The translations under genes and the position numbers were made by a program. Positions 7,476-14,953 of a DNA stretch of 64,000 nt are shown here, piece after piece (the first letter of the stretch is position 1; each line of letters opens with the position of its first letter). The DNA comes from Cryomorphaceae bacterium. Lineage in GTDB: Bacteria > Bacteroidota > Bacteroidia > Flavobacteriales_D > Sanyastnellaceae. The notes under the pieces were generated by a model. The model did no database searches. It worked only from the letters and a program-made list of their open reading frames with translations, and was not told the origin of the DNA. Location of the stretch: assembly GCA_016124575.1 (NCBI GenBank), contig WGNM01000005.1, positions 84,118 to 148,117 of the forward strand. Reading direction: 5' to 3'.

Positions 7476-8249
7476 TCACATCAAGAAGATGCGCGCTTTA
7501 CCAACACTTAATTCTGTTTCAATATAGATCGGAATTCTCCGGTAGTCGGCAGTGACATATACTTCCATGTTTTCTCCAGCTTTGAAAATGGTGCCTTCTA
7601 TAAGTGCTGGTTTGAATAAATAGCAGGCGTATTCTTTATCATCTCGCGGATCTTTCCAGATTGTTTTTCCTTTGTACCGCAGATAGGAGGGGTGGTATGC
7701 CCCATCAAGATAGAAGGTGAGGGGGATTTTACTTTCCACAGTCATCATGCTAAAGTCGAGGGTCCGACAGTGATAAATCGCGGTGATGACGTCATAAGCG
7801 TCCTTCATCGTCGGCAAGCTGCCATGTCTTATTTCCTTTTTATCGTCTGCGATTTTGTAAAATATTGAATCTGATTTTACATGATAGTCGCGGTTGTACT
7901 GCCGACTTCCTTCCTGACCGTATCTGAGAAATCGTTTCGACTGTAGGTTTGCATCGGCGTAGGATTCATAGGTTGATCTCACCTTGTAAAACCAATCCCA
8001 ATGGGTGTATGATTGTCCGTACCCTTTGAACTTAAAATACGTTTGTCCGCCAGATACGGTATCAGCTACCGAGAAGGTCGCCATCCCGGCCTCCACCCAA
8101 ATGATACCCCATTGATAGACAAGCTCATAATTGAGTATCTCGCCTTTTTTAAAGGGTAGATTTTTTTGAGCCATTGCATTGCCGAGGGAGAGCAATGAAA
8201 AAAGGCCCCATAAGAGGCCTTTAGAATAAGATGAATCAGTTATTCTCAC
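7476..8249 (-). CDS. DUF3108 domain-containing secreted protein
   Basis: A 257-residue exported protein of unknown function. The start is a GTG at 8249-8247 that overlaps the stop of the DUF1573 gene (GTGA), implying translational coupling. Residues 1-28 look like a signal peptide with hydrophobic core GLLWGLFSLLSLGNAMA and cleavage before QKNLPF. The mature part opens FKKGEILNYELVYQWGIIWVEAG, characteristic of DUF3108, and continues as beta-rich sequence to the end (DYRRIPIYIETEL). Codons for KGLLWGLF form a terminator-shaped hairpin on the mRNA (separate entry), so expression may be reduced relative to the gene upstream. Cell location is probably periplasm or inner face of the outer membrane. 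Confidence 0.85.
   Translation of the reverse strand: MRITDSSYSKGLLWGLFSLLSLGNAMAQKNLPFKKGEILNYELVYQWGIIWVEAGMATFSVADTVSGGQTYFKFKGYGQSYTHWDWFYKVRSTYESYADANLQSKRFLRYGQEGSRQYNRDYHVKSDSIFYKIADDKKEIRHGSLPTMKDAYDVITAIYHCRTLDFSMMTVESKIPLTFYLDGAYHPSYLRYKGKTIWKDPRDDKEYACYLFKPALIEGTIFKAGENMEVYVTADYRRIPIYIETELSVGKARIFLM
8198..8222 (-). terminator. Terminator-like hairpin inside the DUF3108 signal-peptide codons
   Basis: On the minus strand AAAGGCC, an eight-base loop and GGCCTTT form a perfect 7-bp stem followed directly by further T (six T in a row counting the stem end). It lies 24 bases after the DUF1573 stop but within the first codons of DUF3108. Confidence 0.5.
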
Positions 8250-8797
8250 TGTGCAGTTTCTGCTGGAGTTACCTGAGCTTTAATCTTCAAAATGGTTTGC
8301 TCAGGTGAGGTGTTTGCTGTAACAGTAACCTGCTTTGTCTGAGCGTTTTTCTTTCCTTGAGAGTTGAAAGCAACTTGAATTTCTCCTTGTCCGCCTGGAG
8401 GAATTGGTTCTTTCGGACATTGAGGAACGGTGCAACCGCAAGATCCTTTACAGTTCTCAAGAATCAAAGGCTCTGTTCCGGTGTTGGTAAATTTAAAAAC
8501 GTGCTCAACTTTATCACCTTCGTTCATGGTTCCAAAGTCCCACTCGTATTCAGAAAAAGACATCGATGTTGCTGGTAGGCTCGACGATTTTGATGGCTCT
8601 TCAGGAGCTTTTCCTTCTATTGGATTCGCTCGGTCAGATGGTTGAGCTACTGCAGCAGTTTGATTCACTGCACTCACTTCGGTGCCAATTGGTTTAGAAA
8701 TGACATCTTCGCCACCTCCACTGTACATTTTGTATGCGATGACGCCTAAAAACGCTGCGATTACTGCTAGTAATCCTACTTTCATTCCGTTACTCAT
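8246..8797 (-). CDS. DUF1573 domain-containing membrane-anchored protein
   Basis: A 183-residue protein. Residues about 5-24 form one hydrophobic helix (VGLLAVIAAFLGVIAYKMY) that is either an anchor or uncleaved signal; a Ser/Pro/Ala-rich linker runs to about residue 75. The rest is an Ig-like DUF1573 fold: FGTMNEGDKVEHVFKFTNTG, then the cysteine motif CKGSCGCTVPQCPKEPIPPG, typical of Bacteroidota DUF1573 proteins. Function is unknown; ASPM/SPD2/Hydin-like relatives are thought to bind other proteins. It has its own -7 box at 8823-8830 and overlaps the downstream DUF3108 gene by four bases. Confidence 0.9.
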   Translation of the reverse strand: MSNGMKVGLLAVIAAFLGVIAYKMYSGGGEDVISKPIGTEVSAVNQTAAVAQPSDRANPIEGKAPEEPSKSSSLPATSMSFSEYEWDFGTMNEGDKVEHVFKFTNTGTEPLILENCKGSCGCTVPQCPKEPIPPGGQGEIQVAFNSQGKKNAQTKQVTVTANTSPEQTILKIKAQVTPAETAQ

Positions 8798-8822
8798 GGT
8801 TTTATCAATTTCAATGGTGCTA

Positions 8823-8830
8823 CAAAGGTA
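8823..8830 (-). promoter_or_regulatory. -7 box (TACCTTTG) of the DUF1573-DUF3108 operon
   Basis: An exact TAnnTTTG on the minus strand, 25 bases before the ATG at 8797, in the short gap after the S41 protease gene. Confidence 0.6.
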
Positions 8831-8842
8831 TTAAATATCATG

Positions 8843-10459
8843 TCAATTTTTAAAGTCTGCATGGGCAAGCTTTGCTTTTTCGAAAGTGCCGTCGTGTAAA
8901 ACATTGATGGCTTTCATATAAGCCGGACTAAGTTTATTCACTACTTCGTAAAACACGTTGTAGTCGTATAAGTTTCTTCCGATCAAAGCTTTCATGCGTA
9001 TTGAAACAGCATTGAAAGAACGATCCCAATCTTCTTTCACGAATGGTACTCCTTCTTTCTCAACATATTTCACCAATCCATCCGTGATGTCACGTGTGAC
9101 TTCAAAGTTTTTCACGAATTCATCTGAGTTTTTATACTTCGATGAAAGCATGTCTCTGTTTTGGTCGACCCAAGTTAGTGCATATTGATTCATCGCACCT
9201 TTCCTTAACATATCGTTAAAGTATTCGCTCGAATATGTCGTGTCGATGGGAACAAAGATGTCTGGCAAAATACCGCCACCACCGTACACAGTGCGTTTTT
9301 GAATGTTGGTCGTAAATTTCAATGAATCGGGGAGGTCTAGCTTTTCTAAGCTCAATAATTCACCCGTCTCAAATCGTTCGTACTTTTCTTTCTGGTATGC
9401 TTCTATTCCGTCATCATACGGTTTCTGTATGCACCTTCCAGAAGGGGTGTAGTATTTTTGTACGGTGAGTCTTACGGCTGATCCATCTGGCAGTTCAACC
9501 GGACGTTGCACCAGTCCTTTTCCAAACGACCTGCGTCCAACAATCAGTCCGCGATCCCAATCTTGAATGGCTCCTGAAACAATTTCACTAGCTGAAGCAG
9601 ATCCTTCATCGATAAGAACCACAAGTCGCCCTTTTTCGAACAATCCCGGACGGCGTGAATAGGTCTCATCTTTCGGAAATGATCTTCCCTCGGTATAAAC
9701 TAGCAAACGGTTGTCTGATAAAAATTCATCGGCCATTTCAATGGCTGTATTGAGCAATCCGCCACCATTGCCTTGAAGATCAAGTACGAGGCTGTTCATT
9801 CCTTCAGATTTCAATTTAACAAGTGCTTCACGAAGCTCTGTCATGGTTGTTTTTGCAAACCGGTTAACTTTTACATAGCCAATTTGATCGTCGATCATGT
9901 ACGACGCATCAACAGAATAAATAGGGATTTTATCGCGTACGATATCGAAGTCAAGTAACCTTTTTACACCGCCTCGTTTGATTTCTACTTTTACGGTTGT
10001 CCCTTTTGGACCTTTCAACATTCCCATAACATCTTGGTTGTTGATGCCAATTCCTGCTACGGGTTTACCATCAACGTTGATGATCTTATCCCCGGCCATG
10101 ATGCCAAGCTTTTCCGAAGGTCCACCGGCAATGGTTGCTACCACGAAAATGGTGTCTTTCAAAATGTTGAACTGTACGCCGATACCTTCGAAATTTCCCT
10201 GCAAGGGTTCATTGGCAGCAGCGAGCTCTTCTTTACTGATGTACACAGAGTGTGGGTCAAGCTCTTCAAGCATGTGCACAATGGCATGCTCAACGAGTTC
10301 TTCGCTGTTGACAGAGTCAACGTACATGCGCTCAATGTAATATAGGAGTGTGTTGAATTTTTCTACAGTTGATTTTGGGTCGTTGTTTTGACCAATGGCA
10401 CCGGTAGAAATGATTAACGTTAATGCGGCAAGGGTGCCCTTCAGGAAGAAATATTTCAT
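8843..10459 (-). CDS. S41 family C-terminal processing peptidase (CtpA-like)
   Basis: A 538-residue exported serine protease. Residues 1-23 are a signal peptide (cleavage near AIG-QNN). A PDZ domain lies at about 95-175, with FEGIGVQFNI and IMAGDKIINVDGKPV. The S41 catalytic core follows: GYVKVNRFAKTT, LVLDLQGNGGGLL, then the Ser in VLIDEGSASASEIVSGA and the Lys in GRRSFGKGLVQRP, which form the Ser-Lys dyad. A C-terminal helical extension of about 150 residues is usual for Bacteroidota members. It probably trims periplasmic proteins, as tail-specific proteases do. A perfect 6-bp hairpin (10473-10487) sits 13 bases before the ATG. It follows the penicillin-binding protein gene after 102 bases on the same strand. 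Confidence 0.95.
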   Translation of the reverse strand: MKYFFLKGTLAALTLIISTGAIGQNNDPKSTVEKFNTLLYYIERMYVDSVNSEELVEHAIVHMLEELDPHSVYISKEELAAANEPLQGNFEGIGVQFNILKDTIFVVATIAGGPSEKLGIMAGDKIINVDGKPVAGIGINNQDVMGMLKGPKGTTVKVEIKRGGVKRLLDFDIVRDKIPIYSVDASYMIDDQIGYVKVNRFAKTTMTELREALVKLKSEGMNSLVLDLQGNGGGLLNTAIEMADEFLSDNRLLVYTEGRSFPKDETYSRRPGLFEKGRLVVLIDEGSASASEIVSGAIQDWDRGLIVGRRSFGKGLVQRPVELPDGSAVRLTVQKYYTPSGRCIQKPYDDGIEAYQKEKYERFETGELLSLEKLDLPDSLKFTTNIQKRTVYGGGGILPDIFVPIDTTYSSEYFNDMLRKGAMNQYALTWVDQNRDMLSSKYKNSDEFVKNFEVTRDITDGLVKYVEKEGVPFVKEDWDRSFNAVSIRMKALIGRNLYDYNVFYEVVNKLSPAYMKAINVLHDGTFEKAKLAHADFKN

Positions 10460-10561
10460 TCGTTTTTATTTGTTGCTCGTTGAGCAATGATCAGACCATT
10501 TAAAAGTAGTCTGTCTTTTCTACTCATCAGGTTAAAAAAGGTTAAGCAAAAATTAGAATTT

Positions 10562-12913
10562 TTACTGGTCTCCCAAAACTTCAAAGGGATGAATGGCTTG
10601 ATTTCCATCTTCGTCTAATACAACGATGGTGTGTTTGCCAGGCTGAATAGGCCATTGAAGGCGATGCAAATGGTGCGTGTTGCCAACATATGTATCGTCA
10701 ATGTGCCAATGCAATGTGGCATCATTAGTTCGCGATACGGCCTCCAAAACGAGTGGTTGTTGGTCGCCGTTGAGGTCGCGCGTGATGCGGATTTTGCTGT
10801 TATGGAGGGGGCGTAGGATATCAATATTGCTTTCGTTATCACTTTCCACACAACCTTCTAACCACGGTGGTAGTTGTTGGTATTCGGGATGGTGATTTTT
10901 GTAATACCATGCGGCCAGGTTTGGCAACTCGAAGAATACGGCTTCTTGTGGCGCGTCGTAACAGGAGCGGTCTACACGATGGAGGTGCTCTCGGTCTACG
11001 AATGTTTGCTTATGAAAACCACATGTTTCAGATTTTAAGCAGGTGGTAGGTATCGCCGTGCTGTCGACACCCGTGCACCATCTTGAAGCGCGCATGCCGC
11101 TCTCTCTGCATATTACGCTCTCCGAATAGTCGTCGTATGGTTTATTGAACCAACGCGTTTCAGGAAGTATGTCGAAAAGCTCAAATAAGAGAGGAGCAGC
11201 CGCTTGGGTGCCAATCACTCCTGGTCTTCCTACGCCGTCTCCGTTTCCAATCCACACGGCGACGATGTAATTGGGCGTCGCTCCTACCGCCCATGCATCT
11301 CGAAATCCATACGATGTGCCTGTCTTCCACGCTATCCTCCGGGCAGAAGAAAGGAATTCCCATCCTGTTTCGCTTTGCGGACGAACGACCGACTCCAATG
11401 CATTGAACGTTTCGTAAATGGCTCCAGCAGAGAAAATTGGTGGGTGATCGGTTAAGGCTCCTTGGGTATAAAATCGGTTGGTGGCATGCACTGAAACATC
11501 TGCTACCTGCTGATACTGTCCGTTGTAGGTTTGGAAATCAATGAGGGTTTTCGCCATGTAGCGATAGGCTCCCGCCAGCTCTTTCAGCGTTACTTCACCG
11601 CCACCAAGTACCAGCGACAATCCGTAGTGATTTGAGGCTTCGTTCAATTGTCCAAACCCCAATTTCTTAAGTCGCTCATGAAACGGTGCGATTCCATGCC
11701 TACGCAACATATTCACGGAAGGAATATTCAATGATCGCGCGAGTGCAACATCCGCCGAAATGGCGCCTCTAAAGCTTTTGTCGAAATTTTGCGGCGAAAA
11801 ACCACCAAAATTTACTGGGGTGTCAAACACCAATTCTTTCGGCGCTAACTGTCCGTCATGAAGCATAGCGGCGTACAAAAAGGGTTTCAAAATACTTCCC
11901 GAACTTCGCGGTGCATTGGTGATATCCACGAAGTGGCCATTGGCCGGGTTTGTGCCTTTTGTGTTTCCAACGTAAGCAAGGATGTTCCCGGTTTCAACGT
12001 CTATGATGAGCGCAGCAGCGTTGTGGACAAGGTTTTTCTCGTATTCCTGATGGTAGCGCTCGATGATTTCGATCGCTCGTTCTTGGGTTTGAAAATCGAT
12101 GGTTGTGGTAACTCTTTTCATATCGGCTGAGCGCCGGATGTCTTCGAGGAGGTGCGGCGCAAGCTGAGGCAATGGTCTTGGTTTGCCGGGCACCGGTTCT
12201 TCAATGCTTAAGGCATAGGTGACTTCGTCGATGGTGTTGTTATCGTACAAGCGCTTTAACAGTCGATTTCTTTTTTCGATTAACCGTTCTTGATTTTTCC
12301 CGGGAAATATTAGGGAAGGAGCATTGGGTAATACGGCCAATGTTGCTGCTTCTGCCCAACTGAGCGAATGAGGGTCGCGCCCGAAATATCGCCATGATGC
12401 GGCCTCTATGCCAACAACATTGCCTCCCATTGGCGCGTATGTTGCGTACATCATCAAGATTTCATCTTTGCTGTAGGTGCTCTCCAAACGCAGTGCACGG
12501 ATCATTTCCGTTATTTTTTCAAAGATGGAGCGTGAAGGATTGTTCCGACTAAGGCGTACCACTTGCATCGATAGTGTGCTGCCTCCGGAAACAATGCGTT
12601 TTTCAGCAAGGTTTTGCTGCATGGCGCGCACCATACTCGGTAAATGAACGCCGAAGTGATCTTCAAAATGACGATCTTCAAATTCTATTATCGCAGCTTT
12701 AAATCGATAGGGGACGCTGTCTGATTGGTCAAATCGCCACTGTCCGTCTGAGGCTATCGTTGCCCCTAACAATTGGTCGTTTCGGTCCAAGACAACCATC
12801 GAGAGAGGCGCATTGAAGAGTCGGTCGGGCAGACAAAAAAAGAAAAACACGATGCCCACTGCCAATGTGAGTCGCACTATTTTTTTCCACCTTTTTCGAA
12901 AACCGAGAAACAT
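10562..12913 (-). CDS. pbpC: Penicillin-binding protein 1C (bifunctional glycosyltransferase/transpeptidase)
   Basis: A 783-residue class A penicillin-binding protein anchored by one N-terminal helix (about residues 12-29). The GT51 glycosyltransferase domain (about 60-230) shows EDRHFEDHFGVH with its catalytic Glu and GGSTLSMQVVRLSR. The transpeptidase domain (about 285-560) has the Ser-x-x-Lys motif in GSILKPF, the SxN motif in SLNIPSVNM and KTGTSYG. The C-terminal 90 residues are the BiPBP_C module that marks PBP1C, ending in a beta-rich HTIVVLDEDGNQA. It polymerises and cross-links peptidoglycan in the periplasm. The ATG at 12913 follows a -7-like box by four bases. Upstream of the S41 protease gene on the same strand. 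Confidence 0.95.
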   Translation of the reverse strand: MFLGFRKRWKKIVRLTLAVGIVFFFFCLPDRLFNAPLSMVVLDRNDQLLGATIASDGQWRFDQSDSVPYRFKAAIIEFEDRHFEDHFGVHLPSMVRAMQQNLAEKRIVSGGSTLSMQVVRLSRNNPSRSIFEKITEMIRALRLESTYSKDEILMMYATYAPMGGNVVGIEAASWRYFGRDPHSLSWAEAATLAVLPNAPSLIFPGKNQERLIEKRNRLLKRLYDNNTIDEVTYALSIEEPVPGKPRPLPQLAPHLLEDIRRSADMKRVTTTIDFQTQERAIEIIERYHQEYEKNLVHNAAALIIDVETGNILAYVGNTKGTNPANGHFVDITNAPRSSGSILKPFLYAAMLHDGQLAPKELVFDTPVNFGGFSPQNFDKSFRGAISADVALARSLNIPSVNMLRRHGIAPFHERLKKLGFGQLNEASNHYGLSLVLGGGEVTLKELAGAYRYMAKTLIDFQTYNGQYQQVADVSVHATNRFYTQGALTDHPPIFSAGAIYETFNALESVVRPQSETGWEFLSSARRIAWKTGTSYGFRDAWAVGATPNYIVAVWIGNGDGVGRPGVIGTQAAAPLLFELFDILPETRWFNKPYDDYSESVICRESGMRASRWCTGVDSTAIPTTCLKSETCGFHKQTFVDREHLHRVDRSCYDAPQEAVFFELPNLAAWYYKNHHPEYQQLPPWLEGCVESDNESNIDILRPLHNSKIRITRDLNGDQQPLVLEAVSRTNDATLHWHIDDTYVGNTHHLHRLQWPIQPGKHTIVVLDEDGNQAIHPFEVLGDQ

Positions 12914-12917
12914 GCTG

Positions 12918-12925
12918 TAAAACTA
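12918..12925 (-). promoter_or_regulatory. -7-like box (TAGTTTTA) of pbpC
   Basis: Seven of eight bases match TAnnTTTG on the minus strand; four bases (CAGC) separate it from the pbpC ATG at 12913. Confidence 0.42.
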
Positions 12926-13055
12926 CAATGGAAGAGGGCAAAGATGTAGGGATTTCTATTATTTGATGGTATTTACAAAGTCAGTGTACAGCTAATAAAA
13001 GGTTGAAAATCCTATTCTGCGATATTTTCGGGAGGTATATCCCAATTAAAGACCC

Positions 13056-13063
13056 TATTTTTG
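13056..13063 (+). promoter_or_regulatory. -7 box (TATTTTTG) of the trypsin-like protease gene
   Basis: An exact TAnnTTTG 20 bases before the ATG at 13084. The 170-base gap between the divergent pbpC and protease genes holds nothing else recognisable. Confidence 0.5.
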
Positions 13064-13083
13064 GAAAAATCTAATCTGTAATC

Positions 13084-14739
13084 ATGAGGAAAATTCTACT
13101 TCTTTTGTCTTTGTTCTCAGTTGTCGGTGTATCGGCTCAATACGACGAGAATCCACCACCAAGTTTTTCACACCACTTTGAAAGCGATCCTGGAATTGTA
13201 AATTTTGAAGGGTTCGATTACGACGAACTCGAAGCTGAGGCGAAGTTTTTTGAAGAAGAAGAGGGAAGAACCATGAATGGTAAAATCCGTTTTCAAGATT
13301 TTGATTTTTTCAATAAGGCGTCGGTAGAAGTAACCGCCAATGGTACTGAGATTTGGCGATTGCACTTTCATGCCGATGGCGCTCAAGCAGTGAACGTATA
13401 TTTCAACAATTTCCATTTGCCAGAAGGTTCTGGATTGTGGATATACAATGAAGATGGGACGTTTTTTGACGGACCACATAGCACTGAAGAGAACAATGAC
13501 CACGGACAATTCATGACCAACACTGTATTTGGTGAAGACTTGGTTATGGAATATGTACAGCCGGTGAATGTAGTTGGTGAAGCTCGTTTGAATGTGATGG
13601 GTTTGGGCTACATTTTCCGCATGGCGATTGATCCTCTTGAAATCGCTCGTGGTGGAGGTTCTCAATCTTGTGAAGTAAACGTTAACTGCCCAGAAGGAGA
13701 TGAGTGGCAATGTCAGCGAGATAGCGTCGTGCGTTTGCAAATCACCGATGGAGGTAACCAGTTCTTATGCACTGGCTCACTTGTGAATACAACAGCGCAA
13801 GATTGTCGACAGTACATGCTAACAGCTTTGCACTGCGTAGAAGGTATTTCGGCTTCCGATTTCAACTTTTTGCAATGTAAGTTCAACTACGAACGCGCTA
13901 ACTGCGATGGTGGTGCATTCTCAAGTTCTCGAAACCGGACAGGTGCTATTCTGCTGGCAGACAGCAACGATGGTGGTGGAAATAGCGGGTCAGATTTCGC
14001 ACTTTTCGAAATCGAAGATGAAATCAATGATGCTTGGAATCCTTTTTTCGGAGGTTGGGATGCCTCTGGTACAGGCGCAACAAGCGGTGTCGGAATTCAC
14101 CACCCGGCAGGTGATTTGAAGAAAATTTCAACCTTCACTGCTTCGCTTCAAAGTGTTTTCTACGGAGGCCCTGGTAGCCACTGGAGAGTGGTGTGGGTTG
14201 CAACAGAAACCGAACATGGTGTAACGGAAGGCGGTTCATCGGGGTCGCCAATTTACAATGCGAATAAACAAGTGGTAGGAACGCTAACAGGTGGGTCAAG
14301 CTTTTGCGATGCACCGTCAGCACCTGATTTTTATGGTAAAATGAGCTACCACTGGACGAGTAATCCAAACTCAGCGAATGAGAAGCTGAAAGTGTGGTTG
14401 GATCCTACCAATAGCGGTGCGACTTCGCTTTGGGGGGCTTACAGACCATGTCAAGCTCCTTCGATTTGCGGAACCGTTGCTGTTGAAGAATCTTTAGCAG
14501 ACAATGGCATTGCCATGATGCCAAACCCTACAACAGGTGAGTTCTTTGTCCGCGCTGATCAAGGCGTTGATGTAATAAGCATTCGTGTTTTTGATGCGAA
14601 CGGACGTTTGGTGGCGCAAGAAGCTATGAATGGTCCAGTGAAGCAAATGAATATTTCAAACATTGAGGCAGGATCATACCTGGTAGTATTTGATACCAAA
14701 TTGGGCAACTCGTTTGTCCAGAAGTTGGTGAAGTACTAA
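13084..14739 (+). CDS. Secreted trypsin-like serine protease with T9SS type A sorting domain
   Basis: A 551-residue exported protein. A signal peptide spans residues 1-18 (cleavage after VSA). Residues about 20-190 form a beta-rich propeptide-like region. The protease domain (about 205-460) has the chymotrypsin-fold triad: His in MLTALHCVEG, Asp in SGSDFALFEIED and Ser in EGGSSGSPIYN, with several cysteine pairs, resembling the lysyl endopeptidase/Achromobacter protease I group. The last 75 residues (from MPNPTTGEFFV through GSYLVVFDT to QKLVKY) are a type A C-terminal sorting domain, so the mature enzyme should cross the outer membrane by type IX secretion and be attached or released. A strong terminator follows the stop codon. 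Confidence 0.93.
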   Translation: MRKILLLLSLFSVVGVSAQYDENPPPSFSHHFESDPGIVNFEGFDYDELEAEAKFFEEEEGRTMNGKIRFQDFDFFNKASVEVTANGTEIWRLHFHADGAQAVNVYFNNFHLPEGSGLWIYNEDGTFFDGPHSTEENNDHGQFMTNTVFGEDLVMEYVQPVNVVGEARLNVMGLGYIFRMAIDPLEIARGGGSQSCEVNVNCPEGDEWQCQRDSVVRLQITDGGNQFLCTGSLVNTTAQDCRQYMLTALHCVEGISASDFNFLQCKFNYERANCDGGAFSSSRNRTGAILLADSNDGGGNSGSDFALFEIEDEINDAWNPFFGGWDASGTGATSGVGIHHPAGDLKKISTFTASLQSVFYGGPGSHWRVVWVATETEHGVTEGGSSGSPIYNANKQVVGTLTGGSSFCDAPSAPDFYGKMSYHWTSNPNSANEKLKVWLDPTNSGATSLWGAYRPCQAPSICGTVAVEESLADNGIAMMPNPTTGEFFVRADQGVDVISIRVFDANGRLVAQEAMNGPVKQMNISNIEAGSYLVVFDTKLGNSFVQKLVKY

Positions 14740-14757
14740 TTAGCAAAACCGTCTTTT

Positions 14758-14787
14758 AAAAGGGCTGCCATTGGTGGCCCTTTTTTG
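14758..14787 (+). terminator. Rho-independent terminator after the trypsin-like protease gene
   Basis: A GGGCTGCC / GGTGGCCC stem (eight pairs, two G-T) with loop ATT, flanked by AAAA and a run of six T. It starts 19 bases after the stop codon. Confidence 0.8.
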
Positions 14788-14917
14788 TTTTCGTTTTTTA
14801 GTTGTCCACTTTCTTCCAGTTCCTTCATTAAGGAATTATTTTTTCCGAAAATTGCTTTCCTACATGCAACCATTTGATGCTTAAAAGCATATTCATCTGT
14901 AGCTACTATAAAAGCAG

Positions 14918-14925
14918 TACCTTTG
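14918..14925 (+). promoter_or_regulatory. -7 box (TACCTTTG) of the giant PKD protein gene
   Basis: An exact TAnnTTTG 28 bases before the ATG at 14954. Confidence 0.6.
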
Positions 14926-14953
14926 TGCCGCTTTTTTGCCAAAATGCTTTACA

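Noticed and set aside
14736-14942. A 68-codon open frame on the minus strand between the trypsin-like protease and the giant gene
   Set aside because: It starts with TTG, contains a strong terminator and the promoter of the giant gene in its sequence, and only a short part would remain from its first ATG. Probably chance.
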